64,000 nt of DNA from assembly GCF_013282665.1 (NCBI RefSeq), contig NZ_CP054041.1, positions 496,001 through 560,000 of the forward strand, read 5' to 3'. The notes beneath the pieces were generated by a model that worked only from the letters and a program-made list of their open reading frames with translations, searched no databases and was not told the origin of the DNA. Positions 8,600-16,739 of the stretch are shown piece after piece. The DNA comes from Listeria monocytogenes. Lineage in GTDB: Bacteria; Bacillota; Bacilli; Lactobacillales; Listeriaceae. Within the stretch, counting starts at the first letter, position 1, and the number at the start of each line of letters is the position of its first letter. Made by a program: the position numbers and the translations under genes.

Positions 8600-10423
8600 T
8601 TATTCTTTTAAATGATAAGGATATGTGGAAACTACTACGTCCCTTTTCATTAGAAGTCTTGTGCGAATCAATAGACTTGTTTGATTATGAAGGACATTTT
8701 GCCAACCTTTTCTAGGGATAAATTGCGGTATTAATACTGTTAGCGAATAATTATCTTGATCTGCTTTTTGTTTAGCTGTATCAATAAATTTCATTAATGG
8801 ATCTGAAATGGATCGATACGGAGAAAACAGATTAGCCATACGCACTTCAGGATGCACTCTATTCCATCTCTCAACAAATTCTTTTTCCTGCTTCTTATCA
8901 ATAGAAATATGAACAGCGATGACCGTATCACCAATAGATTTAGCATATTGTAATGCACCTTCCACAACTTTGGTGGTATCAGATACACAAATAATGACGG
9001 CATTCCCTTTAAAGTCAGGCAAGTCCATTGTTTCGTCAATTCTAAGTTGTGGTCCGACTTTCCTGTAATGATGTCTTGTACGGTGGAAAACATAAATCAT
9101 AATAGGCATAAAGATAAATACTGGCCACACAGATTCAATTCGAGTTAAGAATAATACTAACAGAACTGTAAAGGAGATTGATGCTCCAAGTAAATTAGCT
9201 GATAATGATTTTTTCCAACCTTTTGGACGCTGTTTCCACCATTTGACAATCATACCCGTTTGCGACAACGTGAATGGTATAAATACTCCAACAGAGTAAA
9301 GTGGAATGAGTAGTTCCGTTTTCCCTTTAAACAATATAATCAGTAGGATAGAGCCAACAGCTAAAGTAATAATTCCATTAGAGTAGCCTAGTCTATCTCC
9401 TCTTGCTAAATACATTCTTGGCATGAATTTATCTTTTGCCAAGTTAAATGCTAACATCGGAAATGCAGAAAAGCCGGTATTAGCTGCTAAAACCAAAATA
9501 AGTGCTGTAGTAGCTTGAATAAAATAAAACATGAAATTTCTACCAAATACATTTTCCGCAATTTGAGAAAGTACTGTTACCTTTAGTTCAGGAACAGTTC
9601 CATAAACAAAGGCAAGTACCGTTATTCCTACGAAGAAGAACCCTAGTAAGCCTGCCATTAGAGTTAATGTTTTGGCTGCATTTTTTGGACGCGGTTCTTT
9701 AAATAAAGGAACGGCATTTGATATCGCCTCAATACCAGTTAAAGAAGCCGATCCAGATGCAAAGGCTCTTAGTAAAAGAAAAATGGTTACACCTTGTACA
9801 TGAGTTCCTACTGCAGCTGTTTCATGACTTGCATCCATACCAGTTAATACTTTAAATAAACCTGTAAAAATAAGTGCTATAATAGAAAAAACAAATAAAT
9901 AGACTGGTATTGCAAGTAAACTAGCTGATTCAGTAATTCCTCTCAGATTGATAATCGTTACTCCGACAACCAGCAATACAGCTATAGGTACTGCAAACGG
10001 ATATAATGATGGAAGTGCAGAAACAATTGCATCTGTCCCAGAAGACACACTTACAGCAACTGTAAGCATATAATCTACTAGTAATGAGCCACCTGCAATT
10101 AACCCGGCATTATTACCCAAATTCTCTCTTGAAACAATATAAGCTCCTCCACCATGTGGGTAAGAATAAATTATTTGTTTATAAGATAGATTAAGAGCAA
10201 ACAAAAGAACAAGTACACATAGCGCAATTGGCAATGAATACCACATCGCGGCAGCACTAACAGTTACAAGTACCAATAAAATCTGTTCTGTACCATACGC
10301 AATAGAAGAAAGTGCATCTGATGACAGAACTGCTAAAGCTTTTAATTTCCCCAGTTTTTGGTCTCCAGCTTCTGATGTTTTCAGAGGGCGGCCGATTAAT
10401 AGTCTTTTTAGCGGCGAAGCCAT
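8600..10423 (-). CDS. kimA: KimA-type potassium importer (APC superfamily)
   Basis: APC-superfamily permease, 607 residues from the ATG at 10423 (MASPLKRLLIGRPLK). Twelve or so transmembrane helices (about 30-445) precede a cytoplasmic universal-stress-like domain (about 460-600, FKGNAVIICVSDTTKVVEGA). Length and architecture match Bacillus KimA (YdaO), a high-affinity K+/H+ symporter; the Listeria orthologue, recalled as Lmo2130, is inhibited by c-di-AMP. AAGGTAGGG upstream supports this start over one 19 residues earlier. The promoter is about 50 nt upstream; no c-di-AMP riboswitch fits in that leader. Confidence 0.87.
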   Translation of the reverse strand: MASPLKRLLIGRPLKTSEAGDQKLGKLKALAVLSSDALSSIAYGTEQILLVLVTVSAAAMWYSLPIALCVLVLLFALNLSYKQIIYSYPHGGGAYIVSRENLGNNAGLIAGGSLLVDYMLTVAVSVSSGTDAIVSALPSLYPFAVPIAVLLVVGVTIINLRGITESASLLAIPVYLFVFSIIALIFTGLFKVLTGMDASHETAAVGTHVQGVTIFLLLRAFASGSASLTGIEAISNAVPLFKEPRPKNAAKTLTLMAGLLGFFFVGITVLAFVYGTVPELKVTVLSQIAENVFGRNFMFYFIQATTALILVLAANTGFSAFPMLAFNLAKDKFMPRMYLARGDRLGYSNGIITLAVGSILLIILFKGKTELLIPLYSVGVFIPFTLSQTGMIVKWWKQRPKGWKKSLSANLLGASISFTVLLVLFLTRIESVWPVFIFMPIMIYVFHRTRHHYRKVGPQLRIDETMDLPDFKGNAVIICVSDTTKVVEGALQYAKSIGDTVIAVHISIDKKQEKEFVERWNRVHPEVRMANLFSPYRSISDPLMKFIDTAKQKADQDNYSLTVLIPQFIPRKGWQNVLHNQTSLLIRTRLLMKRDVVVSTYPYHLKE

Positions 10424-10478
10424 TGTATTCCCTACCTTTTTTATTTGATTTTTAGCTAACTTCAAGTTGACCAGACAC

Positions 10479-10507
10479 ATTATAGCACAGCTGATTTTAG
10501 ATTGTAA
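10479..10507 (-). promoter_or_regulatory. kimA promoter
   Basis: Minus strand: -35 TTACAA (10507-10502), 17-bp spacer, perfect -10 TATAAT (10484-10479). It predicts a start near 10472 and a leader of only about 50 nt. Confidence 0.8.
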
Positions 10508-10695
10508 TACTAATTTGCATTATTTTAATCACCTAATTATTTTCCAAGTGAATAATTGTTCATAATACTCATTTTCATACCTGTTTAAATTGAAAATTTA
10601 TTTCATACTTCTTTCAATATACATACCCATTAATAAGATAAATAACTCGTTTTCCAAGCTTGTATTTTCAGAAAAAAAAGAATTTAATTTAGGTA

Positions 10696-10725
10696 TTTAC
10701 AAATGACATTCTTTTTTTATATAAT
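10696..10725 (+). promoter_or_regulatory. Promoter of the tRNA cluster
   Basis: -35 TTTACA, 18-bp spacer, -10 TATAAT, 31 bp before tRNA-Glu. Confidence 0.75.
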
Positions 10726-10756
10726 AGTTTCTAGCGGTAAAAAACTTTTATTATAT

Positions 10757-10828
10757 GGCCCGTTGGTCAAGCGGTTAAGACACCGCCCTTTCACGGCGGT
10801 AACACGGGTTCGAATCCCGTACGGGTCA
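10757..10828 (+). tRNA. tRNA-Glu (TTC)
   Basis: Cloverleaf with acceptor stem GGCCCGT/ACGGGTC, anticodon stem CCGCC/GGCGG around loop CTTTCAC (anticodon TTC) and T-loop GGTTCGAATCC. No encoded CCA. It is separated from the next tRNA by 155 bp of AT-rich sequence, so the other four may have a further promoter (TTGATC-16-TATTAG is a weak candidate there). Confidence 0.96.
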
Positions 10829-10983
10829 CTTTTTAATCAAAAATAACGGCTTCAAAAATATTTTTCACTTTTTTTGAAAAAAAGCTGGTAAAATTGATCA
10901 AAATGTTATATCATGTATTAGTATCTGTTTTGAAGAATTAATTATGCAAGAGATTTCGATTTGCCAGCAGAGAGCGATTCTTC

Positions 10984-11057
10984 GCCGACTTAGCTCAATC
11001 TGGTAGAGCAACTGAATCGTAATCAGTAGGTTGCGGGTTCAATTCCTGCAGTCGGCA
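10984..11057 (+). tRNA. tRNA-Thr (CGT)
   Basis: Acceptor stem GCCGACT/AGTCGGC; anticodon stem ACTGA/TCAGT around loop ATCGTAA, giving anticodon CGT for the ACG codon; T-arm GGTTCAATTCC. CCA not encoded. Confidence 0.95.
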
Positions 11058-11067
11058 ATTTTATAGC

Positions 11068-11151
11068 GGAGGGGTAGCGAAGTGGCTAAACGCGGCGGAC
11101 TGTAAATCCGCTCCTTCGGGTTCGGTGGTTCGAATCCACTCCCCTCCACCA
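11068..11151 (+). tRNA. tRNA-Tyr (GTA)
   Basis: Acceptor stem GGAGGGG/CCCCTCC; anticodon stem GGA/TCC around CTGTAAA (anticodon GTA); long variable arm (CTCCTTCGGGTTCGG) typical of bacterial tRNA-Tyr. This is the only tRNA of the five with an encoded 3' CCA (11149-11151). Confidence 0.96.
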
Positions 11152-11162
11152 TTTTCTATTAT

Positions 11163-11234
11163 TGGGCTATAGCCAAGCGGTAAGGCAACGGATTTTGATT
11201 CCGTCATGCGCTGGTTCGAATCCAGCTAGCCCAG
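11163..11234 (+). tRNA. tRNA-Gln (TTG)
   Basis: Acceptor stem TGGGCTA/TAGCCCA; anticodon stem ACGGA/TCCGT around TTTTGAT, anticodon TTG; discriminator G, CCA not encoded. Confidence 0.96.
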
Positions 11235-11243
11235 TCATATTTA

Positions 11244-11316
11244 GAGCCGTTAGCTCAGTTGGTAGAGCATCTGACTTTTAATCAGAGGGTCGCTGGTTCG
11301 AACCCAGCACGGCTCA
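11244..11316 (+). tRNA. tRNA-Lys (TTT)
   Basis: Acceptor stem GAGCCGT/ACGGCTC; anticodon stem CTGA/TCAG around CTTTTAA, anticodon TTT; T-arm GGTTCGAACCC. Last of the cluster, followed by a terminator. Confidence 0.96.
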
Positions 11317-11325
11317 TCCTTAACG

Positions 11326-11359
11326 AAACAAGCAAAGAAAATACTTTGCTTGTTTTTTT
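11326..11359 (+). terminator. Terminator of the tRNA cluster
   Basis: AAACAAGCAAAG/CTTTGCTTGTTT, 12-bp stem with a 6-nt loop and seven T. Confidence 0.9.
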
Positions 11360-11394
11360 ATCGTAAATCTCACTTTCCTTATTTATATAAAAAA

Positions 11395-11427
11395 AAGATA
11401 AACTACTTGTGCTAAGTAGTTTATCTT
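11395..11427. terminator. Terminator of the Crp/Fnr gene at 11440
   Basis: AAGATAAACTACTT/AAGTAGTTTATCTT, a perfect 14-bp stem with 5-nt loop directly after the stop codon of the minus-strand regulator gene; flanked by A-runs that give T-runs on that strand. Confidence 0.85.
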
Positions 11428-11439
11428 CTTCACCTGTAA

Positions 11440-12141
11440 TTATATCCTTGTTACTTCTGGCTCTAGTCTTCCGTAAGAATTTGTAAAATTATTTAACAAA
11501 ACAAAAGACTTAGAATTTTCTGCTAAAAATCCTGATTCTACCAAATTTCTGCAAAGGTGTGTGACGGAACGTACAGATAGGTTAGAATAATTAGCAATAA
11601 TTTTTTTTGTGAAACATTTTGGAATACGTAGTGCACCTTCTTTTTCATTCCCAAAATATTTCCCTATTTGTTTTAATGAATCTTTCAAACGATTTTCCCC
11701 GTTCCCCCGCATCAAATTACATTTTTCAATTAGAACATTTTCATGATTTCGATTATTAAGATATAAATAGAGCCACCCCTCTTGCATCCCAATAATCGAG
11801 CAAATTATATCTTCTTTATCAAATTCGTATGCCGTAATTGTCTCAATTACTCTAGCAGTGTAAACGTTTGCTTCTGCCATAAAATAATCGTTTAATCCAG
11901 CAATTTGGTTTGAACCTAAAAAACTTATAACATTTTTGCTCTTCTCTAATGAAACAATCCCTTTTTCAATAAAATAAACCTTCGTATTTATTGTGTCTTC
12001 TGTTAGTAAAATCATGTTGGTTGGCATTCTTGTTTTTTTATACGGGATTTTGTTATCGATTAAAGTTTGCAAGAAGCTAGCATAACCAAACTCTTCTTCC
12101 AAAATTTTTTTACTATACAAGTCTTCAAATACCGATTGCAT
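11440..12141 (-). CDS. Crp/Fnr-family transcription regulator
   Basis: 233 residues: an N-terminal cyclic-nucleotide-binding-like beta roll (about 20-120, with VYFIEKGIVSLE) and a C-terminal winged helix (about 165-215; IANYSNLSVRSVTHLCRNLV is the recognition region). Same family and size as PrfA, but too diverged in the HTH to be PrfA. No iron-sulfur cysteine cluster of the FNR kind is visible at the N-terminus. Divergent from a second family member across 480 bp. Targets and signal unknown. Confidence 0.85.
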   Translation of the reverse strand: MQSVFEDLYSKKILEEEFGYASFLQTLIDNKIPYKKTRMPTNMILLTEDTINTKVYFIEKGIVSLEKSKNVISFLGSNQIAGLNDYFMAEANVYTARVIETITAYEFDKEDIICSIIGMQEGWLYLYLNNRNHENVLIEKCNLMRGNGENRLKDSLKQIGKYFGNEKEGALRIPKCFTKKIIANYSNLSVRSVTHLCRNLVESGFLAENSKSFVLLNNFTNSYGRLEPEVTRI

Positions 12142-12620
12142 TTATTGTCATCTCATTTCTATTTTATGTTGTAAGCAAATAGTTTTATAATGCGATGAGT
12201 GGCTTCTTACAAGTGATGATACTACCAAACACTTTTAAAAGGAACCCAACAAAAAAACAAAACTTCCTACTTTCCTCATCTATTTTTGACTTTTTCGTCA
12301 CAATTAAATTTTACTCACATTATAAATTATTGTATAAGTTTCTTTTGATACTTCAATTATAAGCCGAACCACATTTCACCAATTCTTCTGCTAAAATTAT
12401 TCGCACAACTTTTTTGTAAAAATAGTACCTTTCTAAATACTGTTTTAAGCGTATAACTTCTATTTTTTCGTGTTTACTACGATATTTTGTAGTATTTGTG
12501 AAAGTTTTTAAATCAATTTTTTGTTCTTCTTGACTTATTTTTTCGAGAAAATGTTCTTCTAGGAGAATAAGTTTTACGTACTTATATTGCGGGAAACTAA
12601 TGAGATAAGGGGGAATCGGT
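12142..12620. other. Intergenic region between divergent Crp/Fnr genes
   Basis: 479 bp, very AT-rich, no credible gene. It should hold both regulators' promoters. It contains the inverted repeats ACTAC-N8-GTAGT near 12477-12494 and AATAAGT-N7-ACTTAT near 12567-12586, either of which could be a binding site for one of the flanking dimeric regulators. Nothing matches a PrfA box. Confidence 0.5.
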
Positions 12621-13322
12621 ATGTATTTAAAAGAAACATTGGATCAATTTGCTTCAATAGGTAATATTCTTAAATTACTCAAGAAAAATCCAAGTTTTAA
12701 TAAACACTGTATACAAGAGCGGGTTCTACAAAAAACAGTTATTACATCAAATAAACAACGAAAATATATCTATATAATAGAAGAAGGTTTTATGAAACTA
12801 ATATTTGATGAAAATAAAACGCGTGATTTTTCTTATATTTTATCTAAAGGTGCGTTTCCTTTTTTGCCGGTTTATACAGAGGACATACCTCCACATATAA
12901 AAATGATTGCCCTTACAGATATCGTGTGGTGGAAAATTGATATTGGTTTCTTTAAAAGCACGATGGAGTTTGAAGATCCGCAAAATTATCTTATGCTACA
13001 TCAATTAGCGGAAACTAGAAGAAGACTTTATACCCTCGCTTATCAAGAAAAATTGACTTCCCGTGAAAGCATTTATTATTCCTTAAACACACTAATTGAA
13101 CTTGGTTTACGTATCTCCGAAAAAGTAGTAGAACTTCCAGAATTTTTAACCTATCAAATACTTGCAGACCATGCGAACGTTTCTAAAAGTTACACGTCTA
13201 AAGTGCTGGGGCATTTACGTCAAGAAGGCATTCTGGAATCACGTAAAAAGCCTTGGCGCATTAACGATGTCCAGAAGCTTCGACAATTAATCAAGACAGA
13301 TGTATCACTTGTAAAAACATAA
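12621..13322 (+). CDS. Crp/Fnr-family transcription regulator
   Basis: 233 residues, same two-domain plan as the divergent neighbour: beta-roll (about 35-120, KYIYIIEEGFMKLIF) and winged helix (about 170-225; LADHANVSKSYTSKVLGHLR). No effector-binding residues can be named with confidence. SD AAGGGGG precedes the ATG. The pairing of two divergent, distantly related Crp-type genes suggests cross-regulation. It ends at a strong terminator. Confidence 0.85.
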   Translation: MYLKETLDQFASIGNILKLLKKNPSFNKHCIQERVLQKTVITSNKQRKYIYIIEEGFMKLIFDENKTRDFSYILSKGAFPFLPVYTEDIPPHIKMIALTDIVWWKIDIGFFKSTMEFEDPQNYLMLHQLAETRRRLYTLAYQEKLTSRESIYYSLNTLIELGLRISEKVVELPEFLTYQILADHANVSKSYTSKVLGHLRQEGILESRKKPWRINDVQKLRQLIKTDVSLVKT

Positions 13323-13357
13323 AAAAACTAAGAGCTAACTTACGCTCTTAGTTTTTT
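13322..13357 (+). terminator. Terminator of the Crp/Fnr gene at 12621
   Basis: AAAAAACTAAGAGC/GCTCTTAGTTTTTT, 14-bp stem with 8-nt loop, beginning at the stop codon. Confidence 0.9.
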
Positions 13358-13514
13358 AAATTAGTTCACTTTCCCAGCTGAGATTTTTGCTTGTCCACTA
13401 CACTAGACGCTTTATGGGTAAAGCTCGTGACTTGGTCTTCTTTACTTCTAGCAAGACAATCCTCCGATAAAACCGTATAATAACAATAGGGAAAAATTAG
13501 AAAGGGGTGCTCGT

Positions 13515-14417
13515 GTGACGCTTGAACTACATAATGTTACGAAGAATTTTGGAACGAAAGTCGCTGTCAATGATTTATCATTCCGAGTAGAACCAGGAAA
13601 AATCCTCGGTTTAATCGGTCAAAATGGCGCTGGTAAAACAACTACTTTTCGCCTTATTTTGCATTTTTTAGAAGCTACTTCTGGAAAAATCACTTGGGAT
13701 GATAAAGAAGTGAGCAAAATCGATCCAAATATTATCGGTTATTTGCCCGAAGAACGTGGTCTATATCCAAATGTCACAATTGAAGAACAATTAATATTTT
13801 TTGCTGAATTAAAAGGATATCCAAAACAAAAGATTAAAGCAGAAATTGATGGATGGCTCGAACGCGCGGAAATTGTCGGTAAAAAAACAGACTTAATTAA
13901 AACACTATCCAAAGGAAACCAACAAAAAATCCAGCTTTTAAGTACGATTATCCATCAGCCCAAACTCGTTATTTTAGATGAACCTTTCAGTGGGCTAGAT
14001 CCAGTCAACGCAGAGATTTTGAAAAAGTTTGTATTCGACTTACGTGCTTCCGGGGCTGCGATTATTTTTTCTAGTCACCGGATGGAGAATGTGGAGGAGC
14101 TTTGCGACTCGCTATTAATGTTAAAAAAAGGAAATGTGGTCCTCCAAGGAACGACCGAATCGGTTAAATCTGTTTTTGGACGTAAAAGGATTTTGATTGA
14201 GTCGCGTCATACCGCGGAAGAACTTGCTGTTTTACCCGGTGTTTTAAATGTTAAAACCCATCGTGATGGCATTCTACAACTTGAAATTGCGCATGAAAGC
14301 GATGCAGAGAAAATTTTTGAATATGTGACAAAAGATGGTTTCATCCAAACGTTTAGCCTCCAAGCTCCGACACTCGAAGAAATCTTCAAATGGAAGGCTG
14401 GTGAGTCGAATGAATAA
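13515..14417 (+). CDS. ABC transporter ATPase (NatA/YhaQ-like)
   Basis: Cytoplasmic ATPase of an ABC-2 exporter, 300 residues. Walker A GQNGAGKT (about 36-43), signature LSKGNQQ (about 131-137), Walker B LVILDEPFSGLDP (about 149-161), switch His in SSHRMENV. The long C-terminal tail after residue 215 is typical of NatA/YhaQ-type subunits. GTG start at 13515 with AAAGGGG about 7 nt upstream. It overlaps the permease gene by 8 nt. Substrate (Na+, drug or peptide) cannot be told from sequence. Confidence 0.9.
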   Translation: MTLELHNVTKNFGTKVAVNDLSFRVEPGKILGLIGQNGAGKTTTFRLILHFLEATSGKITWDDKEVSKIDPNIIGYLPEERGLYPNVTIEEQLIFFAELKGYPKQKIKAEIDGWLERAEIVGKKTDLIKTLSKGNQQKIQLLSTIIHQPKLVILDEPFSGLDPVNAEILKKFVFDLRASGAAIIFSSHRMENVEELCDSLLMLKKGNVVLQGTTESVKSVFGRKRILIESRHTAEELAVLPGVLNVKTHRDGILQLEIAHESDAEKIFEYVTKDGFIQTFSLQAPTLEEIFKWKAGESNE

Positions 14418-15645
14418 ATTTTGGGTGATAACGAAGCAAGTTTACAAAAGACGCGTGAAGACAAAATCGTTTTTAATTTCGCTACTTTTTCCGGTTTTAA
14501 TTGCTGGGCTCATTGCTGGCATCCCGAAAATGATGGACTACTTTGACTCAAGTAGTGATACCACAAAAATCGCTGTACTGTCCGAAGATCCTGTTTTCGC
14601 AAAATCATTAGCCGCTGATAAGAACCATTTCAAAGTAAATTCGGATATTAAAGACAAAAAATCCGCCCAGTCTGCTCTAAAAGACGGTAAAATAGACGGA
14701 TTTGTCACGATTACGCAAAAAGATGAAACGGTTAGCGCCGTTTACACAACACAAGAGACAGCCGGCCAAGACGTTATTACACGTTTAACCGAAGACCTTA
14801 CAGCTACCAAAATCGCTGAAAAAGCGGCCGCCTATAAAATCACCAATGAACAATTGCAATCAATCACCTCTCCGGTTTCCGTTACGAATGATTTAGAATC
14901 CAACAATCAGCTAACGAACCACGAAAAAGATGTGATGAGTGCTGCTGTCCTGATTTTAACACTAGTTATTTTCATTTTCGTTATGAGTTACGCAAACATT
15001 GTTGCCTCTGAAATCGCTACTGAAAAAGGTACACGCATTATGGAAGTCATTTTGTCCAGTGTCTCTGCGACGACCCATTTATTTGCCAAATTAACCGCGA
15101 TAATTTTTATGCTTTTAACACAAATTGGCTTTTATATCGTTTGTGGCGCTGTTGTTTTAATTGCTGGTAGAAATACCGAAATAGTCCAAAACGTCCTAGA
15201 TCAAATTGCTGTTTTCCCAGCGTACTACCTTGTGCTAAATTTACTATTTGTTATTTTAGGTTTGTTATTGTACATTTTACTCGCAGCAATGATCGGTTCA
15301 ATGGTTCCAAATGTCGAAACCGTAGCCCAGTTTATCTATCCAATGACAATTCTTGCTATTATCGGCTACTGGGGATCCATTGCAGCAGCGAACGCACCAG
15401 ATAATATGCTAGTTATTATCGGTTCGTATATTCCGACGTTCTCACCAATGATGATGCTTGCACGAATGGACTTACTTTCCGTTTCGACTTTCGGCCTCTT
15501 TAGTTCCCTCGCTATTTTACTTGTGAGTGTTGTTGGTGCATTTTTCCTCACCGTTCGTCTTTATCAAGGAAATGTACTACTTTACAGCAATGACGGTTTA
15601 TGGAAAACATGGAAAACCTCTCTATCTTATGCAAAAAGAAAATAA
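14410..15645 (+). CDS. ABC-2 type permease (NatB/YhaP-like)
   Basis: 411 residues from the ATG at 14410, which overlaps the ATPase stop codon by 8 nt. One N-terminal helix (about 20-40), a large extracytoplasmic domain (about 45-195), then five to six helices (about 200-400), the ABC2_membrane_3 layout. Together with the ATPase it makes an exporter resembling Bacillus YhaQP/NatAB. A GTG nine bases earlier is a possible alternative start. Confidence 0.88.
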   Translation: MNKFWVITKQVYKRRVKTKSFLISLLFPVLIAGLIAGIPKMMDYFDSSSDTTKIAVLSEDPVFAKSLAADKNHFKVNSDIKDKKSAQSALKDGKIDGFVTITQKDETVSAVYTTQETAGQDVITRLTEDLTATKIAEKAAAYKITNEQLQSITSPVSVTNDLESNNQLTNHEKDVMSAAVLILTLVIFIFVMSYANIVASEIATEKGTRIMEVILSSVSATTHLFAKLTAIIFMLLTQIGFYIVCGAVVLIAGRNTEIVQNVLDQIAVFPAYYLVLNLLFVILGLLLYILLAAMIGSMVPNVETVAQFIYPMTILAIIGYWGSIAAANAPDNMLVIIGSYIPTFSPMMMLARMDLLSVSTFGLFSSLAILLVSVVGAFFLTVRLYQGNVLLYSNDGLWKTWKTSLSYAKRK

Positions 15646-15661
15646 GGAAAGTTGGTAAATT

Positions 15662-16135
15662 ATGCAAATCAGACTATCTAAACGAGAAGATGCCGCGTCA
15701 ATGATTGAATTAGAACACTTAGTTTGGACGCCAGGAACTACACCTGGCAATATCCATTTTGATAGTGAGGCTGAATTTTTACTTAAAAGTCCGCCTGGTT
15801 CCAAAATCGTTGTCGTGACGGATGATAAAGTAGTTGGGATTCTTGGATACAAGTCCCCTATTCCACTCGCATCCAATAAACATGTCGCAGAAATTGATAT
15901 TGCTGTACATCCAGACTACCAGCGCGCAGGTATTGGTCAACTTTTAATGGACAAAATGAAAGAAGTGGCACGCGAAAAAGGCTTCATTAAAATTGCCTTG
16001 CGTGTTCTGTCCATCAATCAAAAAGCCATTCGTTTCTATGAAAAAAATGGTTTTAAACTGGAAGGACGACTAGAAAAAGAATTCATTATTCAAGGTGAAT
16101 TTGTGGATGATATTTTAATGGCTTATTTCCTCTGA
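15662..16135 (+). CDS. GNAT-family N-acetyltransferase
   Basis: 157 residues with the GNAT acetyl-CoA-binding motif A, VHPDYQRAGIGQLLMDKM (about 79-96), and motif B (INQKAIRFYEKNGFKLEGR, about 119-137). Related to RimI/PhinothricinAT-like acyltransferases; substrate unknown. It starts 16 nt after the ABC permease stop (SD AAGGAAAG), so it is probably in the same transcript. Confidence 0.85.
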   Translation: MQIRLSKREDAASMIELEHLVWTPGTTPGNIHFDSEAEFLLKSPPGSKIVVVTDDKVVGILGYKSPIPLASNKHVAEIDIAVHPDYQRAGIGQLLMDKMKEVAREKGFIKIALRVLSINQKAIRFYEKNGFKLEGRLEKEFIIQGEFVDDILMAYFL

Positions 16136-16192
16136 CAAAAGACCTGGCTTCAAATCCAAACTGCGACTTTATAATCATTTTACAAATAAAGC

Positions 16193-16217
16193 GTTTACAT
16201 TTATTTAGAACGGTTAT
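16193..16217 (+). promoter_or_regulatory. SigB-type promoter of Rli47
   Basis: -35 GTTT, 15-bp spacer, -10 GGTTAT, close to the Listeria SigB consensus GTTT-N13-17-GGGWAT. It predicts a start near 16224. Confidence 0.65.
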
Positions 16218-16223
16218 ATAGAT

Positions 16224-16738
16224 AGTACAACGAACAAAGAAAAGGTGATGCGAATGACTCAAACTTGGTGTACAAGCTGATTTTTTTCTCAGCTTTGTCA
16301 TATGCCGGCAAACGTCTGGTGAAGGATTTTAGTGTCAAGCAGCTATCGTTAGCTTACAGGAGGAAGGCGAGGAGTATACGCCGCGTCAAGGACTTTATGC
16401 TAACTTAGTTGTAGGAAGACGGAATTTCGTTACGTCGCTCGTTTATCAATATTATTATCCTCACTACATTGGTAAATAAGCGAATAAAGTATCGTATCAT
16501 TCCTGGCCACTATTTAAGCAAGTTATGGGCGCTCATTTATTCGTAAGTTAGAATATCTTGAGAAGTAAGTAGCAAGACAAATAATTCGCCTACTTGTTTA
16601 AAAATGCCTCACCGTTTTCCGATTGTTGTATGTTTATTCAGAAACATCCAGACATGGTCCGGCCCATCAGATGAGTGGCAAGACAAGCTCATCCGAAAAG
16701 AAAAACCCCGCGTGACGAATTCGTCATTCGGGGTTTTT
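16224..16738 (+). ncRNA. rli47: SigB-dependent small RNA Rli47 (SbrE)
   Basis: The interval from the SigB-type promoter to the bidirectional terminator is about 515 nt, with no conventional gene, between the GNAT gene and the GntR-like gene. I recall a SigB-dependent RNA of about 514 nt, Rli47/SbrE, in this location (lmo2141-lmo2142 in EGD-e), reported to repress isoleucine synthesis by pairing with ilvA mRNA. Length and position agree closely. A hairpin ACAAGCTGA/TCAGCTTTGT lies near its 5' end and a purine-rich AGGAGGAAGGCGAGGAG in the middle. The 3' end is antisense to the last codons of the GntR-like gene. Confidence 0.75.
16254..16280 (+). CDS. Possible 8-codon peptide inside Rli47
   Basis: ATG-started frame MTQTWCTS followed by TGA, with AAAGGTGATG 4-7 nt upstream as a plausible SD. 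The stop codon lies in the 5' arm of a hairpin, so translation could alter folding of the RNA. It is too short for coding statistics; treat as a hypothesis. Confidence 0.25.
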   Translation: MTQTWCTS

Positions 16739-16739
16739 T
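16701..16739. terminator. Bidirectional terminator of Rli47 and the GntR-like gene
   Basis: AAAAACCCCG/CGGGGTTTTTT with an inner 14-bp perfect palindrome TGACGAATTCGTCA. The stop codon of the minus-strand gene (16726-16724) lies inside this palindrome. Confidence 0.85.

Noticed and set aside
10424..10756. c-di-AMP (ydaO) riboswitch ahead of kimA
   Set aside because: No GC-rich structured region is present and the promoter lies only about 50 nt from the start codon.
16187..16201. cre-like AATAAAGCGTTTACA at the Rli47 promoter
   Set aside because: Two mismatches at the conserved TG; the SigB-type -35 GTTT explains the same bases.
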